Part shown: positions 32,249 to 41,164 of the stretch, in pieces
Numbering within the stretch: the stretch's first letter is position 1
Layout: each line of letters starts with the position of its first letter
Assembly: GCA_900319625.1 (NCBI GenBank)
Contig: ONPD01000011.1
Location: 89,394-153,393, forward strand
DNA length: 64,000 bases
Reading direction: 5' to 3'
DNA from: an uncultured Treponema sp.
GTDB lineage: Bacteria; Spirochaetota; Spirochaetia; Treponematales; Treponemataceae
The notes under the pieces: model-generated
What the model saw: only the letters and a program-made list of their open reading frames with translations
What the model was told of the DNA's origin: nothing
Database searches by the model: none
Translations under genes and position numbers: made by a program

Positions 32249-34384
32249 ATGGAAGATTTACAATACATTATTGATGATAATACAATTGTTGAATTATTAG
32301 GTTTACAAAGTTTTACTACTAAAGAATCTGCAATTCTTGAGTTAGTTAAAAATGCATATGATGCAGGTGCGAAATTATTAGAGATAAAAATTTATGCTGA
32401 TTCTTTAGAAATATCAGATAACGGAAATGGTATGTCCAAAGAGGAGTTTAAGAACAATTGGCTACATATTGGAAAAAGTACAAAAGGATACTCTTTTAAA
32501 GATACAGATGGAAAAATACGAATTGCTGCTGGGGCAAAAGGCGTTGGAAGATTTGCTTTAGCTAGACTAGGCGCATTAGTTATAATGAAGTCAAAAAAAG
32601 ATAATTGTGATGGAATAAAATGGACAACAGATTGGACTAATGAAAATAATAAGTTATCTGATGATAATTCTAAAAAATCTAAAGGTACAGTTTTTGATAT
32701 TCAATATTCACGCGATGCATGGAATATTAAACAAGCAAAAAACTTAGCAGATTATTTAGGAAGAACATATTTTGACAATTCTATGGAAATTCAATTATCA
32801 TTTTGTGAGGAACAGATTCCAATTGAAAAATGTTTCTCTAATTTGCAACTTGGAAAAAATTATATAACATCAATAAATTTAAAATTTAATGCAAAAAAAA
32901 CAACATTAATAACTACGATAGAATCTGACGAATTTGATGAGGCTGTTTCAAATTACTATAAAGAGGAAAGTATTCATAAAGTTTCATTTACAAAAGATAT
33001 GAGTGCTGAATTTGAAACATCATCTGAACCATATGAAAAGAATAAGGAATTATTACAAAAGCTGGGAGATTTTTCTGCAGATTTTTATTTCGGTATGGAT
33101 AAGAACTTATCTGAAGATAAGGAGAAGTTTTTATATAAATATGATTCATTAAGCAATCGTATAAAAAAAGGGATTATTTTATACAGAAATGCTTTTAGTA
33201 TATCTTCATATGAAGGATATAAAGATTGGTTACAGTTAGGAAAAAGATCCAGAGCTTCACCTGCGTCTCCATCTCATCCAACAGGTTCATGGAGAGTCAG
33301 AGAAAATCAAATTTCTGGTAAAGTTCATATAGATAAGGAAAAAAATAAAGTATTACAAGATTTAGTTAATAGACAAGGTTTAGTTGAAAACGATTATTAT
33401 AATTATTTTATAAGAATCATTGAGTCCTCAATATCTGATTTTGAACATTATCGACAAGGCATAATTAGGGCTGTAAATAAAAAAAATAAGGAAGAACCTG
33501 TTAGAGAAGAAAAAAGAATTTCTGATGACTTAATTAATAAAACTAGACAGCTTGATAATTTGTCTGATAAGGATAAAAAACAATTAATTACTGAATTAGA
33601 AACTTACAAAAAAAATGAAGAAGAACATTTTAAATCAGAAGAACGATATCGCTATGATGTTAGAATATTAAATATTTTAGCTACCGCTGGATTAAAGGCA
33701 TCTTCAATAGCTCATGAATTAAATAATGATAGAAACCAAATATCAGACAATTATGAATTTATTGTAGATGCCTTAAAAAAATACAATTACTGGGACGATT
33801 TGAATTCATATGAGAAAACCCAAAAATCATATTTAAATGTACCAGATTTATTACGGAAAAACAAAGAAGTAAATGCTAAGTTTTTGCAATTTGTTGATAC
33901 TCTCTTAACAGAAGTTGAAAAAAAACAATTTTATCCTCAAATATATAATATAAAAACTTTAATGGAGAAAATCAAAGAACGATGGTCATCTCAATATTCT
34001 TGGGTTTCAATTAATCCAACAGTTCAACCTGAAGAATTAGAATATAAAACTGCCGAAGATATTTTTAATGTAATTTTTGATAATTTAATTTTAAATAGTA
34101 TTCAACAAAATGAATCTAAAGATCATTTAATTATTAGTATTGATATATCACAAAATGGAGAAAAACTACTTGTGAAATATGATGATAATGGTTGTGGTCT
34201 ACCAAAAAAATATCGAAGTAATCCAAATCGTATTTTAGATCCACTTGAAACTTCCAGGGAAAATGGACATGGATTAGGTATGTGGATTATAAATAACACT
34301 CTTGATATGACCTCAGGGAATGTTCTTGAAATAAAGCCAAAAGATGGTTTTTCAATAAAATTCATAATAGGAGATAAGATTTAA
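32249..34384 (+). CDS. double-GHKL protein: MORC/Hsp90-like ATPase fused to a histidine-kinase-like module
   Basis: The 711-residue protein has an N-terminal GHKL ATPase: N-box ILELVKNAYDAGAK, G1 ISDNGNGMS, LHIGKSTKGY and G2 GAKGVGRFALARLG, as in MutL/MORC/Hsp90. A charged helical middle (about 400-470) follows. The C-terminal part looks like a histidine kinase: H-box-like SSIAHELNNDRNQI near 487, N-box IFDNLILNSIQQ near 607, G1 YDDNGCGL near 644 and G2 GHGLGMWII near 672. There is no membrane segment. A receiver-like protein is encoded three bases downstream, as expected for a phosphorelay. MORC-like ATPases linked to restriction systems are known, but this double arrangement with an HNH nuclease is not one I can name. 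Very AT-rich. Confidence 0.8.
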   Translation: MEDLQYIIDDNTIVELLGLQSFTTKESAILELVKNAYDAGAKLLEIKIYADSLEISDNGNGMSKEEFKNNWLHIGKSTKGYSFKDTDGKIRIAAGAKGVGRFALARLGALVIMKSKKDNCDGIKWTTDWTNENNKLSDDNSKKSKGTVFDIQYSRDAWNIKQAKNLADYLGRTYFDNSMEIQLSFCEEQIPIEKCFSNLQLGKNYITSINLKFNAKKTTLITTIESDEFDEAVSNYYKEESIHKVSFTKDMSAEFETSSEPYEKNKELLQKLGDFSADFYFGMDKNLSEDKEKFLYKYDSLSNRIKKGIILYRNAFSISSYEGYKDWLQLGKRSRASPASPSHPTGSWRVRENQISGKVHIDKEKNKVLQDLVNRQGLVENDYYNYFIRIIESSISDFEHYRQGIIRAVNKKNKEEPVREEKRISDDLINKTRQLDNLSDKDKKQLITELETYKKNEEEHFKSEERYRYDVRILNILATAGLKASSIAHELNNDRNQISDNYEFIVDALKKYNYWDDLNSYEKTQKSYLNVPDLLRKNKEVNAKFLQFVDTLLTEVEKKQFYPQIYNIKTLMEKIKERWSSQYSWVSINPTVQPEELEYKTAEDIFNVIFDNLILNSIQQNESKDHLIISIDISQNGEKLLVKYDDNGCGLPKKYRSNPNRILDPLETSRENGHGLGMWIINNTLDMTSGNVLEIKPKDGFSIKFIIGDKI

Positions 34385-34386
34385 AC

Positions 34387-34995
34387 ATGGAAAATATAAA
34401 TATTTTATATATAGACGATAAAATAGATCCTCATATTACTAAGTATTTAGATTCAACTATCGAAATTAATGATGTAAATATTTTTACAAATGAATACGAA
34501 TTTAATATAGAGTCTGACACGTATAAAACAATCCTTGAAAATGAAGAAATTAAAAAAGCAGATATTATATTAATTGATTCACGATTATTTGAAAATTCTC
34601 ATACTGGTGCTTCAAAGATATCTGGCGAAGAAATAAAAATAATACTTACTAAGTTCTTTCCATTTAAAAATATAATTGTAATTTCTCAAAATGGGACAAA
34701 CAAAAGTTTAGGTATTCTTGGTAAATACAAGTATTCTAAAAGCATAACTCCAAAGGAATATTATGACAATGAATGGAAAGATATAATTGAAAAATCAATA
34801 CAAGAAATTTTAATTATTCGAAATATCAATTCACAATTAAAGAATAATGAAAACATTGAAATTATCGTAAAGGAAAAAATTGAAAATTCAATAGCAGGAA
34901 TTAGTCAGTACGAGGAATTATCAAAAGATGATATAGATAACTGCATAAAAATTTTTCTTGAAATTAAAGAGATTTGTAAAAATGAAGGATTATAG
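34387..34995 (+). CDS. divergent response-regulator receiver-like protein
   Basis: The 202-residue protein begins NINILYIDDKIDP, giving the acidic pair of a receiver domain. ADIILIDSRLFEN carries a probable phospho-acceptor Asp near residue 62, KNIIVISQNG corresponds to the next strand, and KYKYSKSITP could supply the conserved Lys. The C-terminal ~70 residues are helical with no DNA-binding motif that I recognise. It most likely receives phosphate or a conformational signal from the GHKL protein encoded three bases upstream and passes it to the HNH protein, whose gene it overlaps by 14 bases. Confidence 0.65.
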   Translation: MENINILYIDDKIDPHITKYLDSTIEINDVNIFTNEYEFNIESDTYKTILENEEIKKADIILIDSRLFENSHTGASKISGEEIKIILTKFFPFKNIIVISQNGTNKSLGILGKYKYSKSITPKEYYDNEWKDIIEKSIQEILIIRNINSQLKNNENIEIIVKEKIENSIAGISQYEELSKDDIDNCIKIFLEIKEICKNEGL

Positions 34996-35596
34996 AGCAA
35001 CTGAAACAGATATTTTTCCATCAGAAAAAGATATAAACTCTCACAAAGCTGAAGTATTAAAAGGTCATAGGACTCCAAACCATTACAGTTTTATTCATGA
35101 AAGAGGAAGCCATGCGAACAAAGAATTTCGGAAGGCATTTAATAATAAATGTGCTTATTGTGGAGTTAATGAGCTAATAAATTCTGTTCAATTATTTGAA
35201 GTTGATCATTACATTTGTCAATCATCAACAAAACTTTCAGTTGATTTTGACAATTTTGATAATTTGATTAATTCCTGTTATGAATGCAATAGACATAAAT
35301 CTGGTTTAGATATAAACGATAATTATTTAGATATTCTAAATCCAAAAAGCAATATTCAAAATGTTTTTACACGAAGCAAAGATTTTAATATTATTATAAA
35401 CACAAAGTATAAGTCAGATGACTATATTTTAGATTTTTATAAAAAAATGAAATTTGATCATAATCTACGACGTCTTGATTTTCTAATCTTATCTATAATT
35501 GATTTAGAATCAAACACAAACAAACAAGAAATTAAAGACAAACTAATTGTCTTAATTGAAAAATTAAAACAAAAACGAAATAAAATGATTATTTAG
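34982..35596 (+). CDS. HNH endonuclease
   Basis: The 204-residue protein has a zinc-stabilised HNH centre: KCAYCGVNE (first CxxC), LFEVDHYICQSS with the catalytic His, DNLINSCYECNRHKSG (Asn plus second CxxC). It should nick or cut DNA using one metal ion. The ATG at 34982 is chosen; an in-frame ATG at 34958 would add eight residues. It overlaps the receiver-like gene by 14 bases, which implies tight co-expression. Probably the effector of the methyltransferase-GHKL-receiver-HNH module. Very AT-rich like its neighbours. Confidence 0.85.
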   Translation: MKDYRATETDIFPSEKDINSHKAEVLKGHRTPNHYSFIHERGSHANKEFRKAFNNKCAYCGVNELINSVQLFEVDHYICQSSTKLSVDFDNFDNLINSCYECNRHKSGLDINDNYLDILNPKSNIQNVFTRSKDFNIIINTKYKSDDYILDFYKKMKFDHNLRRLDFLILSIIDLESNTNKQEIKDKLIVLIEKLKQKRNKMII

Positions 35597-35605
35597 GACT
35601 TTAAT

Positions 35606-37699
35606 ATGCACGGAGAAGCCAAACTTTTACTAAAATTCCTCGATGGTTCTGATAACCGCTATATCATTCCTGTTTATCAGCGTAATTATGACTGGCGGCC
35701 AAAACAGTGTGAGCAGCTTTTTAATGACCTTGTTCAAATCATTAAGAAGGACCGCAAGACTCACTTTTTTGGAAGTATTGTTACTTCTTCGGCAAATAAA
35801 GGCGGTAAGTCTGACTATCTTGTAATTGACGGACAGCAGAGAATCACTACTATTTCTATTCTTTTTACTGCGATGGTAAATCTGATGAAGTCTGGAACTA
35901 TTATTTCTGATGACAAAAAACTTGCAGAAAAGATTGAAAAGAAATTCCTGGTAGATGAATATCAGACAGAAGAGCGTAAACTTAGACTTAAGCCTATAAA
36001 AGATGACTGTGTTTCCTTTGATAAACTCATAACTAATAATCCTTCTGAATTTGTTGAAAGTTCAAACATCACTCAGAACTATCATTATTTTGAAAATCGA
36101 ATTAAGAAGAATGAGATTTCCATTGATGAGCTTTATGAAGCTATTTTCCGTCTGGAAATTATAGATATCTTTCTTGATAAAGAAGATAATCCGCAATTGA
36201 TTTTTGAAAGTCTGAATTCTACAGGACTGGATCTTACAGAAGCAGATAAAATCCGAAACTTTATTCTTATGGGGCTGGATGCAAAAAAGCAGGAAGAGTA
36301 TTACGAAAACTACTGGAATAAAATTGAAAAATTTACTGCATACAACGTAAGCGGCTTTATAAGAAATTATCTTACTTTGATTCAAAAAAAGATTCCTAAT
36401 ATCAACAATGTATATTTTACATTCAAAGAATATGTTCTTGAAAAAATGAACATAGAAAGTGCGGATGATTGTGAAGCAATTCTTAAAGACATGCTTTACT
36501 ATTCTCAGATTTACAACAAAATCATTACTGCAAAGAACAATCCAAAAGAACTTGTTTCTTCTATTCTCTTCAGACTAAACAATATTGAAATGACTGTTAG
36601 TTATCCATTTTTATTGGCTATGTTCGGCCATGAAGAGCGTTCGGAGATTACAGCAAACGATGTAGAAATTGCCTTGAAGGTTATAGAATCTTATATTGGC
36701 CGCCGAATTATGTGCCCTAATTATACTTCTAATGCCTTGAATAAAGTTTTCTGTTCTCTGGATTCAGAAGTAATGAAGTTGAAAGCTGAAAATCCGAGCG
36801 AATCGTATTCTTCAATTTTGATTTATTATCTGCTTTCCAGAAGCGGTGCTGCAGGGTTCCCTACTGACAAAGAGTTTGTTGATGCACTTACAAATCGTGA
36901 TGTTTATCATATGTTCAAGAAAAGCCGCGAGTATCTTTTTGATCGTCTTGAAAATGGTGATACAGTTGAACGCGTTAATGTTATTGATATGATGGAAAAC
37001 GGCGACCTGACAATTGAACATATCATGCCACAAACCATGACAGAAGAATGGAAAGCAGAACTTGGGCCTGATTATCAGAATGTTTATGATCAGAATCTTC
37101 ATACATTAAAAAATTTGACATTAACTGGATACAATTCAAAATACAGTAACAGCCTATATTCAGAAAAGAAAAACTGCGAAAAAGGATTTAAAGACAGCGG
37201 CTTGAATTTGAACAAACCTTTGCTTGATTATGACCACTGGACAATCAATGAAATGCAAAACCGTCTGGAAAAACTTATCGCGCAGGCAGAACAGCTATGG
37301 CCATATCCTAAAACAGACTTTGTTCCGGCAAAAAAAGAAAATGATGAAGTTTCTTTAGATGATGATGAAGTCTTAACCGGACGAACACTTGTTTCGTATT
37401 CCTATGGAAATGTAATAGAGCGAGAAGTTTACTCCTGGGTAGAAATGTTCACCGATGTAATAAAACAAATCTACGATGAAGATTCCAGCCAGATTCGAAT
37501 TCTCGCTGCAGATGAAACTTACGAATATATTGTCCTCTCCAACACAGAAAAGCAAGGCGACTGGTTCAAAATTTCCGAAGACGTTTACCTTTACACACAT
37601 AACTCAACAAATGCAAAAATGCGCATTTTGAATCGTGTTTTTGATGCTTATGGAAAAGATAAATCAGAGCTGGTATTTAACTTAAAGGGAGAGGAGTAG
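35606..37699 (+). CDS. GmrSD-like type IV restriction enzyme (DUF262-DUF1524 fusion)
   Basis: The 697-residue protein has an N-terminal DUF262 (ParB/GmrS-like) domain with IPVYQRNYDWRPKQCEQL, HFFGSIV and the nucleotide motif VIDGQQRITTIS near residue 74, then FESLNSTGLDLTEADKIRNF. The DUF1524 HNH-type nuclease part has LTIEHIMPQTM near 468 and LKNLTLTGYNSKYSN. A C-terminal ~100-residue module (TGRTLVSYSYG, YEYIVLSNTEKQGDWFK) is frequent in this family. GmrSD enzymes cleave DNA with glucosylated hydroxymethylcytosine, as in T-even phages. Base composition is richer in GC than the four genes before it, so it is a separate module. Confidence 0.88.
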   Translation: MHGEAKLLLKFLDGSDNRYIIPVYQRNYDWRPKQCEQLFNDLVQIIKKDRKTHFFGSIVTSSANKGGKSDYLVIDGQQRITTISILFTAMVNLMKSGTIISDDKKLAEKIEKKFLVDEYQTEERKLRLKPIKDDCVSFDKLITNNPSEFVESSNITQNYHYFENRIKKNEISIDELYEAIFRLEIIDIFLDKEDNPQLIFESLNSTGLDLTEADKIRNFILMGLDAKKQEEYYENYWNKIEKFTAYNVSGFIRNYLTLIQKKIPNINNVYFTFKEYVLEKMNIESADDCEAILKDMLYYSQIYNKIITAKNNPKELVSSILFRLNNIEMTVSYPFLLAMFGHEERSEITANDVEIALKVIESYIGRRIMCPNYTSNALNKVFCSLDSEVMKLKAENPSESYSSILIYYLLSRSGAAGFPTDKEFVDALTNRDVYHMFKKSREYLFDRLENGDTVERVNVIDMMENGDLTIEHIMPQTMTEEWKAELGPDYQNVYDQNLHTLKNLTLTGYNSKYSNSLYSEKKNCEKGFKDSGLNLNKPLLDYDHWTINEMQNRLEKLIAQAEQLWPYPKTDFVPAKKENDEVSLDDDEVLTGRTLVSYSYGNVIEREVYSWVEMFTDVIKQIYDEDSSQIRILAADETYEYIVLSNTEKQGDWFKISEDVYLYTHNSTNAKMRILNRVFDAYGKDKSELVFNLKGEE

Positions 37700-37804
37700 G
37701 TTTACCCCCTCCTAAACCCCTCGAATTCGAGTGGTTTAAATTAATGGTTTAATGACTTTTTCAAATGCAGCTTTTATAGTGAAAAGATGGAATAAGGAAT
37801 TTTG

Positions 37805-38653
37805 ATGGAAAACAAAATCAAAGTATTTGAAAATAAGAATGTTCGCACTGTCTGGAATGATGAGGAAGAAGACTGGTATTTTTCGGTAGTAGATGTTTGC
37901 TGGATTTTAGTAGATAGTCCTGATTATACTACCGCAAGAAAATATTGGAACAAATTAAAGCAGCGCTTAAAATCAGAGGGAAGTGAGTTGGTGACAAATT
38001 GTCACCAACTGAAATTACCATCATCAGATGGTAAAAATTATTCTACTGATGTTCTAAACACAAAAGGTGTTCTCCGCCTTGTTCAGTCAATTCCATCTCC
38101 AAAAGCAGAACCATTCAAAGTTTGGCTTGCTCAGGTAGGTGCAGATCGTTTGGATGAAATTGCAGATCCTGAAAAAGCAATTATGCGTGGTGCTGATTTT
38201 TATCGTGCAAAAGGCTATACCGAAGGCTGGATCAATCAGCGTTTACAGACAATCGAAATGCGAAAAGAGCTTACCGACGAATGGAAAGCCCGAGGAATTG
38301 AAAAAGAAAAAGACTATGCAATTCTAACAAACGAAATGACAAAAGCCTGGAGCGGTCTTTCGGTAAAAGAATATAAGCAGAAAAAAGGTCTGAAAAAAGA
38401 AAACCTCCGTGATAACATGACCAATATCGAGCTGGTTCTAAACATGCTTGCTGAAGTTACTGCAACATCCATTTCAAGACAAGAGAAGCCGGAAGGTTTT
38501 GAAGAAAACAAAAAAGTAGCCGTCCGTGGCGGAAAAGTTGCAAACTCAGCCCGAGAAAATTATGAAAAAGAAACCGGACAGAAAGCAATTTCATCACTAA
38601 ATGCAAAAGATAAACCGGCTCTTGAGATTGGAAATAATAAAGAAGAAAAATAG
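37805..38653 (+). CDS. BRO-N domain protein (phage antirepressor-like)
   Basis: The 282-residue protein has an N-terminal BRO-N domain: VWNDEEEDWYFSVVDVCWIL, YWNKLKQRLKSEGSEL, LNTKGVLRLVQSIPSPKAEP. The second half (DEWKARGIEKEKDYAILTNE, SGLSVKEYKQKKGLKKENLR) matches BRO-family proteins often found beside type I restriction loci, sometimes annotated as antirepressors or DinD-like damage-inducible proteins. It probably binds DNA; its role in defence is inferred from position. The ATG at 37805 with AAGGAA upstream is preferred to the TTG at 37802. Confidence 0.82.
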   Translation: MENKIKVFENKNVRTVWNDEEEDWYFSVVDVCWILVDSPDYTTARKYWNKLKQRLKSEGSELVTNCHQLKLPSSDGKNYSTDVLNTKGVLRLVQSIPSPKAEPFKVWLAQVGADRLDEIADPEKAIMRGADFYRAKGYTEGWINQRLQTIEMRKELTDEWKARGIEKEKDYAILTNEMTKAWSGLSVKEYKQKKGLKKENLRDNMTNIELVLNMLAEVTATSISRQEKPEGFEENKKVAVRGGKVANSARENYEKETGQKAISSLNAKDKPALEIGNNKEEK

Positions 38654-38681
38654 CTCTATTATAGATTACAAGATTATACCC

Positions 38682-38728
38682 TTGTTTTATCCGTCTAAAA
38701 GTGCTATATTTGTAGTAATCCTACAAAT
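38682..38728 (+). promoter_or_regulatory. promoter with overlapping palindrome before the RloA-like gene
   Basis: TTGTTT at 38682-38687, a 17-base spacer and TATATT at 38705-38710. The -10 box runs into an 8-bp inverted repeat, ATTTGTAG-TAATC-CTACAAAT (38708-38728), placed where a repressor would block transcription. Confidence 0.6.
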
Positions 38729-38739
38729 ATGAGGTGTTT

Positions 38740-39933
38740 ATGCTTTTAGAAATGAGATTTAGTAACTTCTTTTCTATCAAAGATGAAGTTTGCATAGATT
38801 TCAAGGCTGGTAATATCAATACAGCTGGAGCAAAAGAATTATCAGATAATATCTTCTCTTTTAATGATGAAACACTCATAAAGGTTCAGGGACTTTTTGG
38901 ACCTAATGCTTCAGGAAAGTCGAGCATTATAAAAGCTGCGCAGTTTTGCAGAAAACTAATTCTTGAATCGGCTCAATATAACGAAGGAACATCTTTTGAT
39001 TATCAACCTTTTAAGTTTGATGATTACACCGCAAAACCAAGCTCATTTTTTATTGATTTTGTAACAGACGGTATTGAATATGAATATTCTTTCACTTTAA
39101 ATAAAAATGAAATCCTAACTGAAGACTTATACTATTATCCTGGAAAAAGAAAAGCAAAAATCTTCACAAGAAATGAAATTGCAGGTTCTTCAAAATCAGA
39201 AATTTACAGTTTCGGTGAAGGACAATTTGTAAAACCTCTTGATGTTGCCCAAAGTACTGGAAAACAAACTCTGTTTATAAGCAGGGCAAGTCAGATGGAT
39301 AGAGAACTTGCTAAAAAAATCTATAATTATTTTAGAACTCAGCTTCTTATTGGACTCCCTAAACTTTCAGAGCAGGACACCGTTGAATTGTTTAATCAAA
39401 ACAAAGAATTAATACTTCAGGCTCTGAAAATGGCAGATAGTGATATTGTTGATGTTTTCCCTCTTAAACTTGGAGATTTAATCAACTTTCATACCACTCA
39501 TAAAAGACAAGCAGACATTTCATTCCATCTTGAAGGAGAAGAATCAGCAGGAACAATTCAAATCTTCAATCTTCTCTTAATTCTTCTTGATGTTTGCAAA
39601 AACGGAAAAACTCTTATTCTCGATGAGTTTGATGCCAGCCTGCACACTGAACTGGCCCAGTTCATTCTTGATATGGTAAACGCGTCTAAATCAGCTCAAT
39701 TCCTTTTTACAAGTCATAATACAAATCTTCTGGATATCAAAAAGATGAGAAGAGATCAAATACTATTCACAAATAAAAAGGAAGATGGCTCTACAGAGGT
39801 TTATTCTCTTTTTGACTTCAAGGACTTTAGAGAAAACATGGATGCAGAAAAGTGCTATCTGCAGGGAAGGTTCGATGCAGTTCCTTACATTAATTCTTCA
39901 ATCAGCATAATCAAAAATCTTTTGGGAGAATAA
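38740..39933 (+). CDS. RloA-like AAA ATPase (ABC/SMC-type, AAA_15)
   Basis: The 397-residue protein starts MLLEMRFSNFFSIKDEVCID and has Walker A LFGPNASGKSSIIKA near residue 56, a signature-like LEGEESAGTIQIFNLLLILL, Walker B KTLILDEFDASLHTELAQF and the His-switch FTSHNTNLL. This is the RloA / abortive-infection ATPase type, normally paired with the nuclease-like RloB. Only a short apparent remnant of rloB follows, so the ATPase may be an orphan. The ATG at 38740 follows GAGG. It has its own promoter with an overlapping palindrome. Confidence 0.85.
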   Translation: MLLEMRFSNFFSIKDEVCIDFKAGNINTAGAKELSDNIFSFNDETLIKVQGLFGPNASGKSSIIKAAQFCRKLILESAQYNEGTSFDYQPFKFDDYTAKPSSFFIDFVTDGIEYEYSFTLNKNEILTEDLYYYPGKRKAKIFTRNEIAGSSKSEIYSFGEGQFVKPLDVAQSTGKQTLFISRASQMDRELAKKIYNYFRTQLLIGLPKLSEQDTVELFNQNKELILQALKMADSDIVDVFPLKLGDLINFHTTHKRQADISFHLEGEESAGTIQIFNLLLILLDVCKNGKTLILDEFDASLHTELAQFILDMVNASKSAQFLFTSHNTNLLDIKKMRRDQILFTNKKEDGSTEVYSLFDFKDFRENMDAEKCYLQGRFDAVPYINSSISIIKNLLGE

Positions 39934-40071
39934 GCATGGGAAGAGCAGGATTCATTATGGGATAACCGCATGACGGCCGTTTCAAATATGAAAGATAAAA
40001 CAGAATCAAATAAAACATATAGTACGATTTATCAGTTCATAAATATCCTGGAAGAAGAAAAGAAGCAATAA
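39934..40071 (+). pseudogene. apparent 3' remnant of an rloB-like gene
   Basis: Directly after the RloA stop the same frame stays open for 45 codons: AWEEQDSLWDNRMTAVSNMK, then KTYSTIYQFINILEEEKK and a stop. The coding pattern continues like a gene, but the only start is internal. A second frame at 39936 begins MGRAGF, as RloB proteins begin MGR, but stops after nine codons. The simplest reading is an rloB gene that lost most of its middle. The ending 'YSTIYQFINIL' fits RloB C-termini only loosely, so identity is tentative. Confidence 0.4.
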
Positions 40072-40138
40072 ATCATCGTACACAGACATACTGCTTAATA
40101 AATAGCAAAAACACATTTTTTTTTCTGCTTCTTTTCGC

Positions 40139-40144
40139 TATAAT
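40139..40144 (+). promoter_or_regulatory. -10 box of a leaderless-type promoter for metN
   Basis: TATAAT followed by seven bases and the ATG at 40152. There is no Shine-Dalgarno sequence. The -35 region is a T-run without a clear match. Confidence 0.45.
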
Positions 40145-40151
40145 TACTTAT

Positions 40152-41150
40152 ATGATAGAAATTCAAAACCTTTCAAAAACTTTTGAAACTTCAAGCGGGC
40201 CGGTGGACGCCCTTAAGAATGTTTCAATTTCGATTAATAACGGCGATATTTTTGGAATTATCGGAATGAGTGGTGCCGGTAAAAGTACCCTTGTTCGTAC
40301 AATCAATATGCTGGAACGTCCTACCGACGGTAAGGTTGTGATTGACGGAGTGGACCTTGGTAGTCTTTCTGATAAGGAACTGCGAAAAATCCGTCGCACA
40401 ACGACAATGATTTTTCAGGGCTTTAACCTTCTTATGCAGCGCAACTGTCTTAAAAACGTATGCTTCCCGTTGGAACTAGCAGGAACCCCTAAAGTAGAAG
40501 CCAGAAAGCGCGCCCTTGAGCTCCTGGATCTTGTTGGCTTAAAAGATAAGGCAAAGGTTTATCCGGCTCAGCTTTCGGGTGGTCAGCAGCAGCGTGTGGC
40601 TATTGCCCGTGCTCTTGCGACAAATCCAAAGGTTTTGCTTTGTGATGAAGCAACCAGCGCCCTTGATCCAAATACTACAAACTCAATTCTTGAACTTATC
40701 CGCGACATCAATAAACGTCTTGGAATTACAGTTATTATCATCACTCATCAGATGAGCGTTGTTGAAAGTGTCTGCAATCGGGTTGCAATTCTGGAAAACG
40801 GCGTTGTTGTTGAACAGGGCGATGTAGAAGAAATCTTCAGTCAGCCAAAATCTCAGGCAGCTAAAAATCTTGTTTTCCCTGAGGGCGAGGATGACATCAA
40901 GGGTATTTCTGACAAGCAGGAAAACATTATCCGCGTGGTTTTCAACGGAGCTGTTGCGGCAAACCTTCCAATGGTTGCTCAGCTGGCAATTGAAAAGGGC
41001 ATTAAGGCTAACATCTGCTGGGCTTCGACAAAGAGTATCGGTGATAAGGCTTACGGTTCTATGATTCTGGGCTTTGCGTCAAAAGATGAAATGAGAACTG
41101 CTATTGATTATCTGGCCGCAACAAATGACGTTGTTGTAAACGAGCTGTAA
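40152..41150 (+). CDS. metN: methionine ABC transporter ATP-binding protein
   Basis: The 332-residue ATPase has Walker A GMSGAGKSTLVRTINML, the signature QLSGGQQQRVAIARAL, Walker B VLLCDEATSALDP and the His-loop IITHQM. The C-terminal ~80 residues (IIRVVFNGAVAANLPMVAQL) form the NIL domain that binds methionine and inhibits transport. It energises import through MetI. The permease gene follows after 14 bases with its own Shine-Dalgarno. The binding-protein gene is not here but ~19 kb away at 21561. No S-box or T-box leader is present. Confidence 0.96.
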   Translation: MIEIQNLSKTFETSSGPVDALKNVSISINNGDIFGIIGMSGAGKSTLVRTINMLERPTDGKVVIDGVDLGSLSDKELRKIRRTTTMIFQGFNLLMQRNCLKNVCFPLELAGTPKVEARKRALELLDLVGLKDKAKVYPAQLSGGQQQRVAIARALATNPKVLLCDEATSALDPNTTNSILELIRDINKRLGITVIIITHQMSVVESVCNRVAILENGVVVEQGDVEEIFSQPKSQAAKNLVFPEGEDDIKGISDKQENIIRVVFNGAVAANLPMVAQLAIEKGIKANICWASTKSIGDKAYGSMILGFASKDEMRTAIDYLAATNDVVVNEL

Positions 41151-41164
41151 GGAGAATTGAACCT

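Noticed and set aside
23563..40071. CRISPR array in the defence island
   Set aside because: No regularly spaced 25-40 base direct repeats were found by reading, and no cas genes are present.
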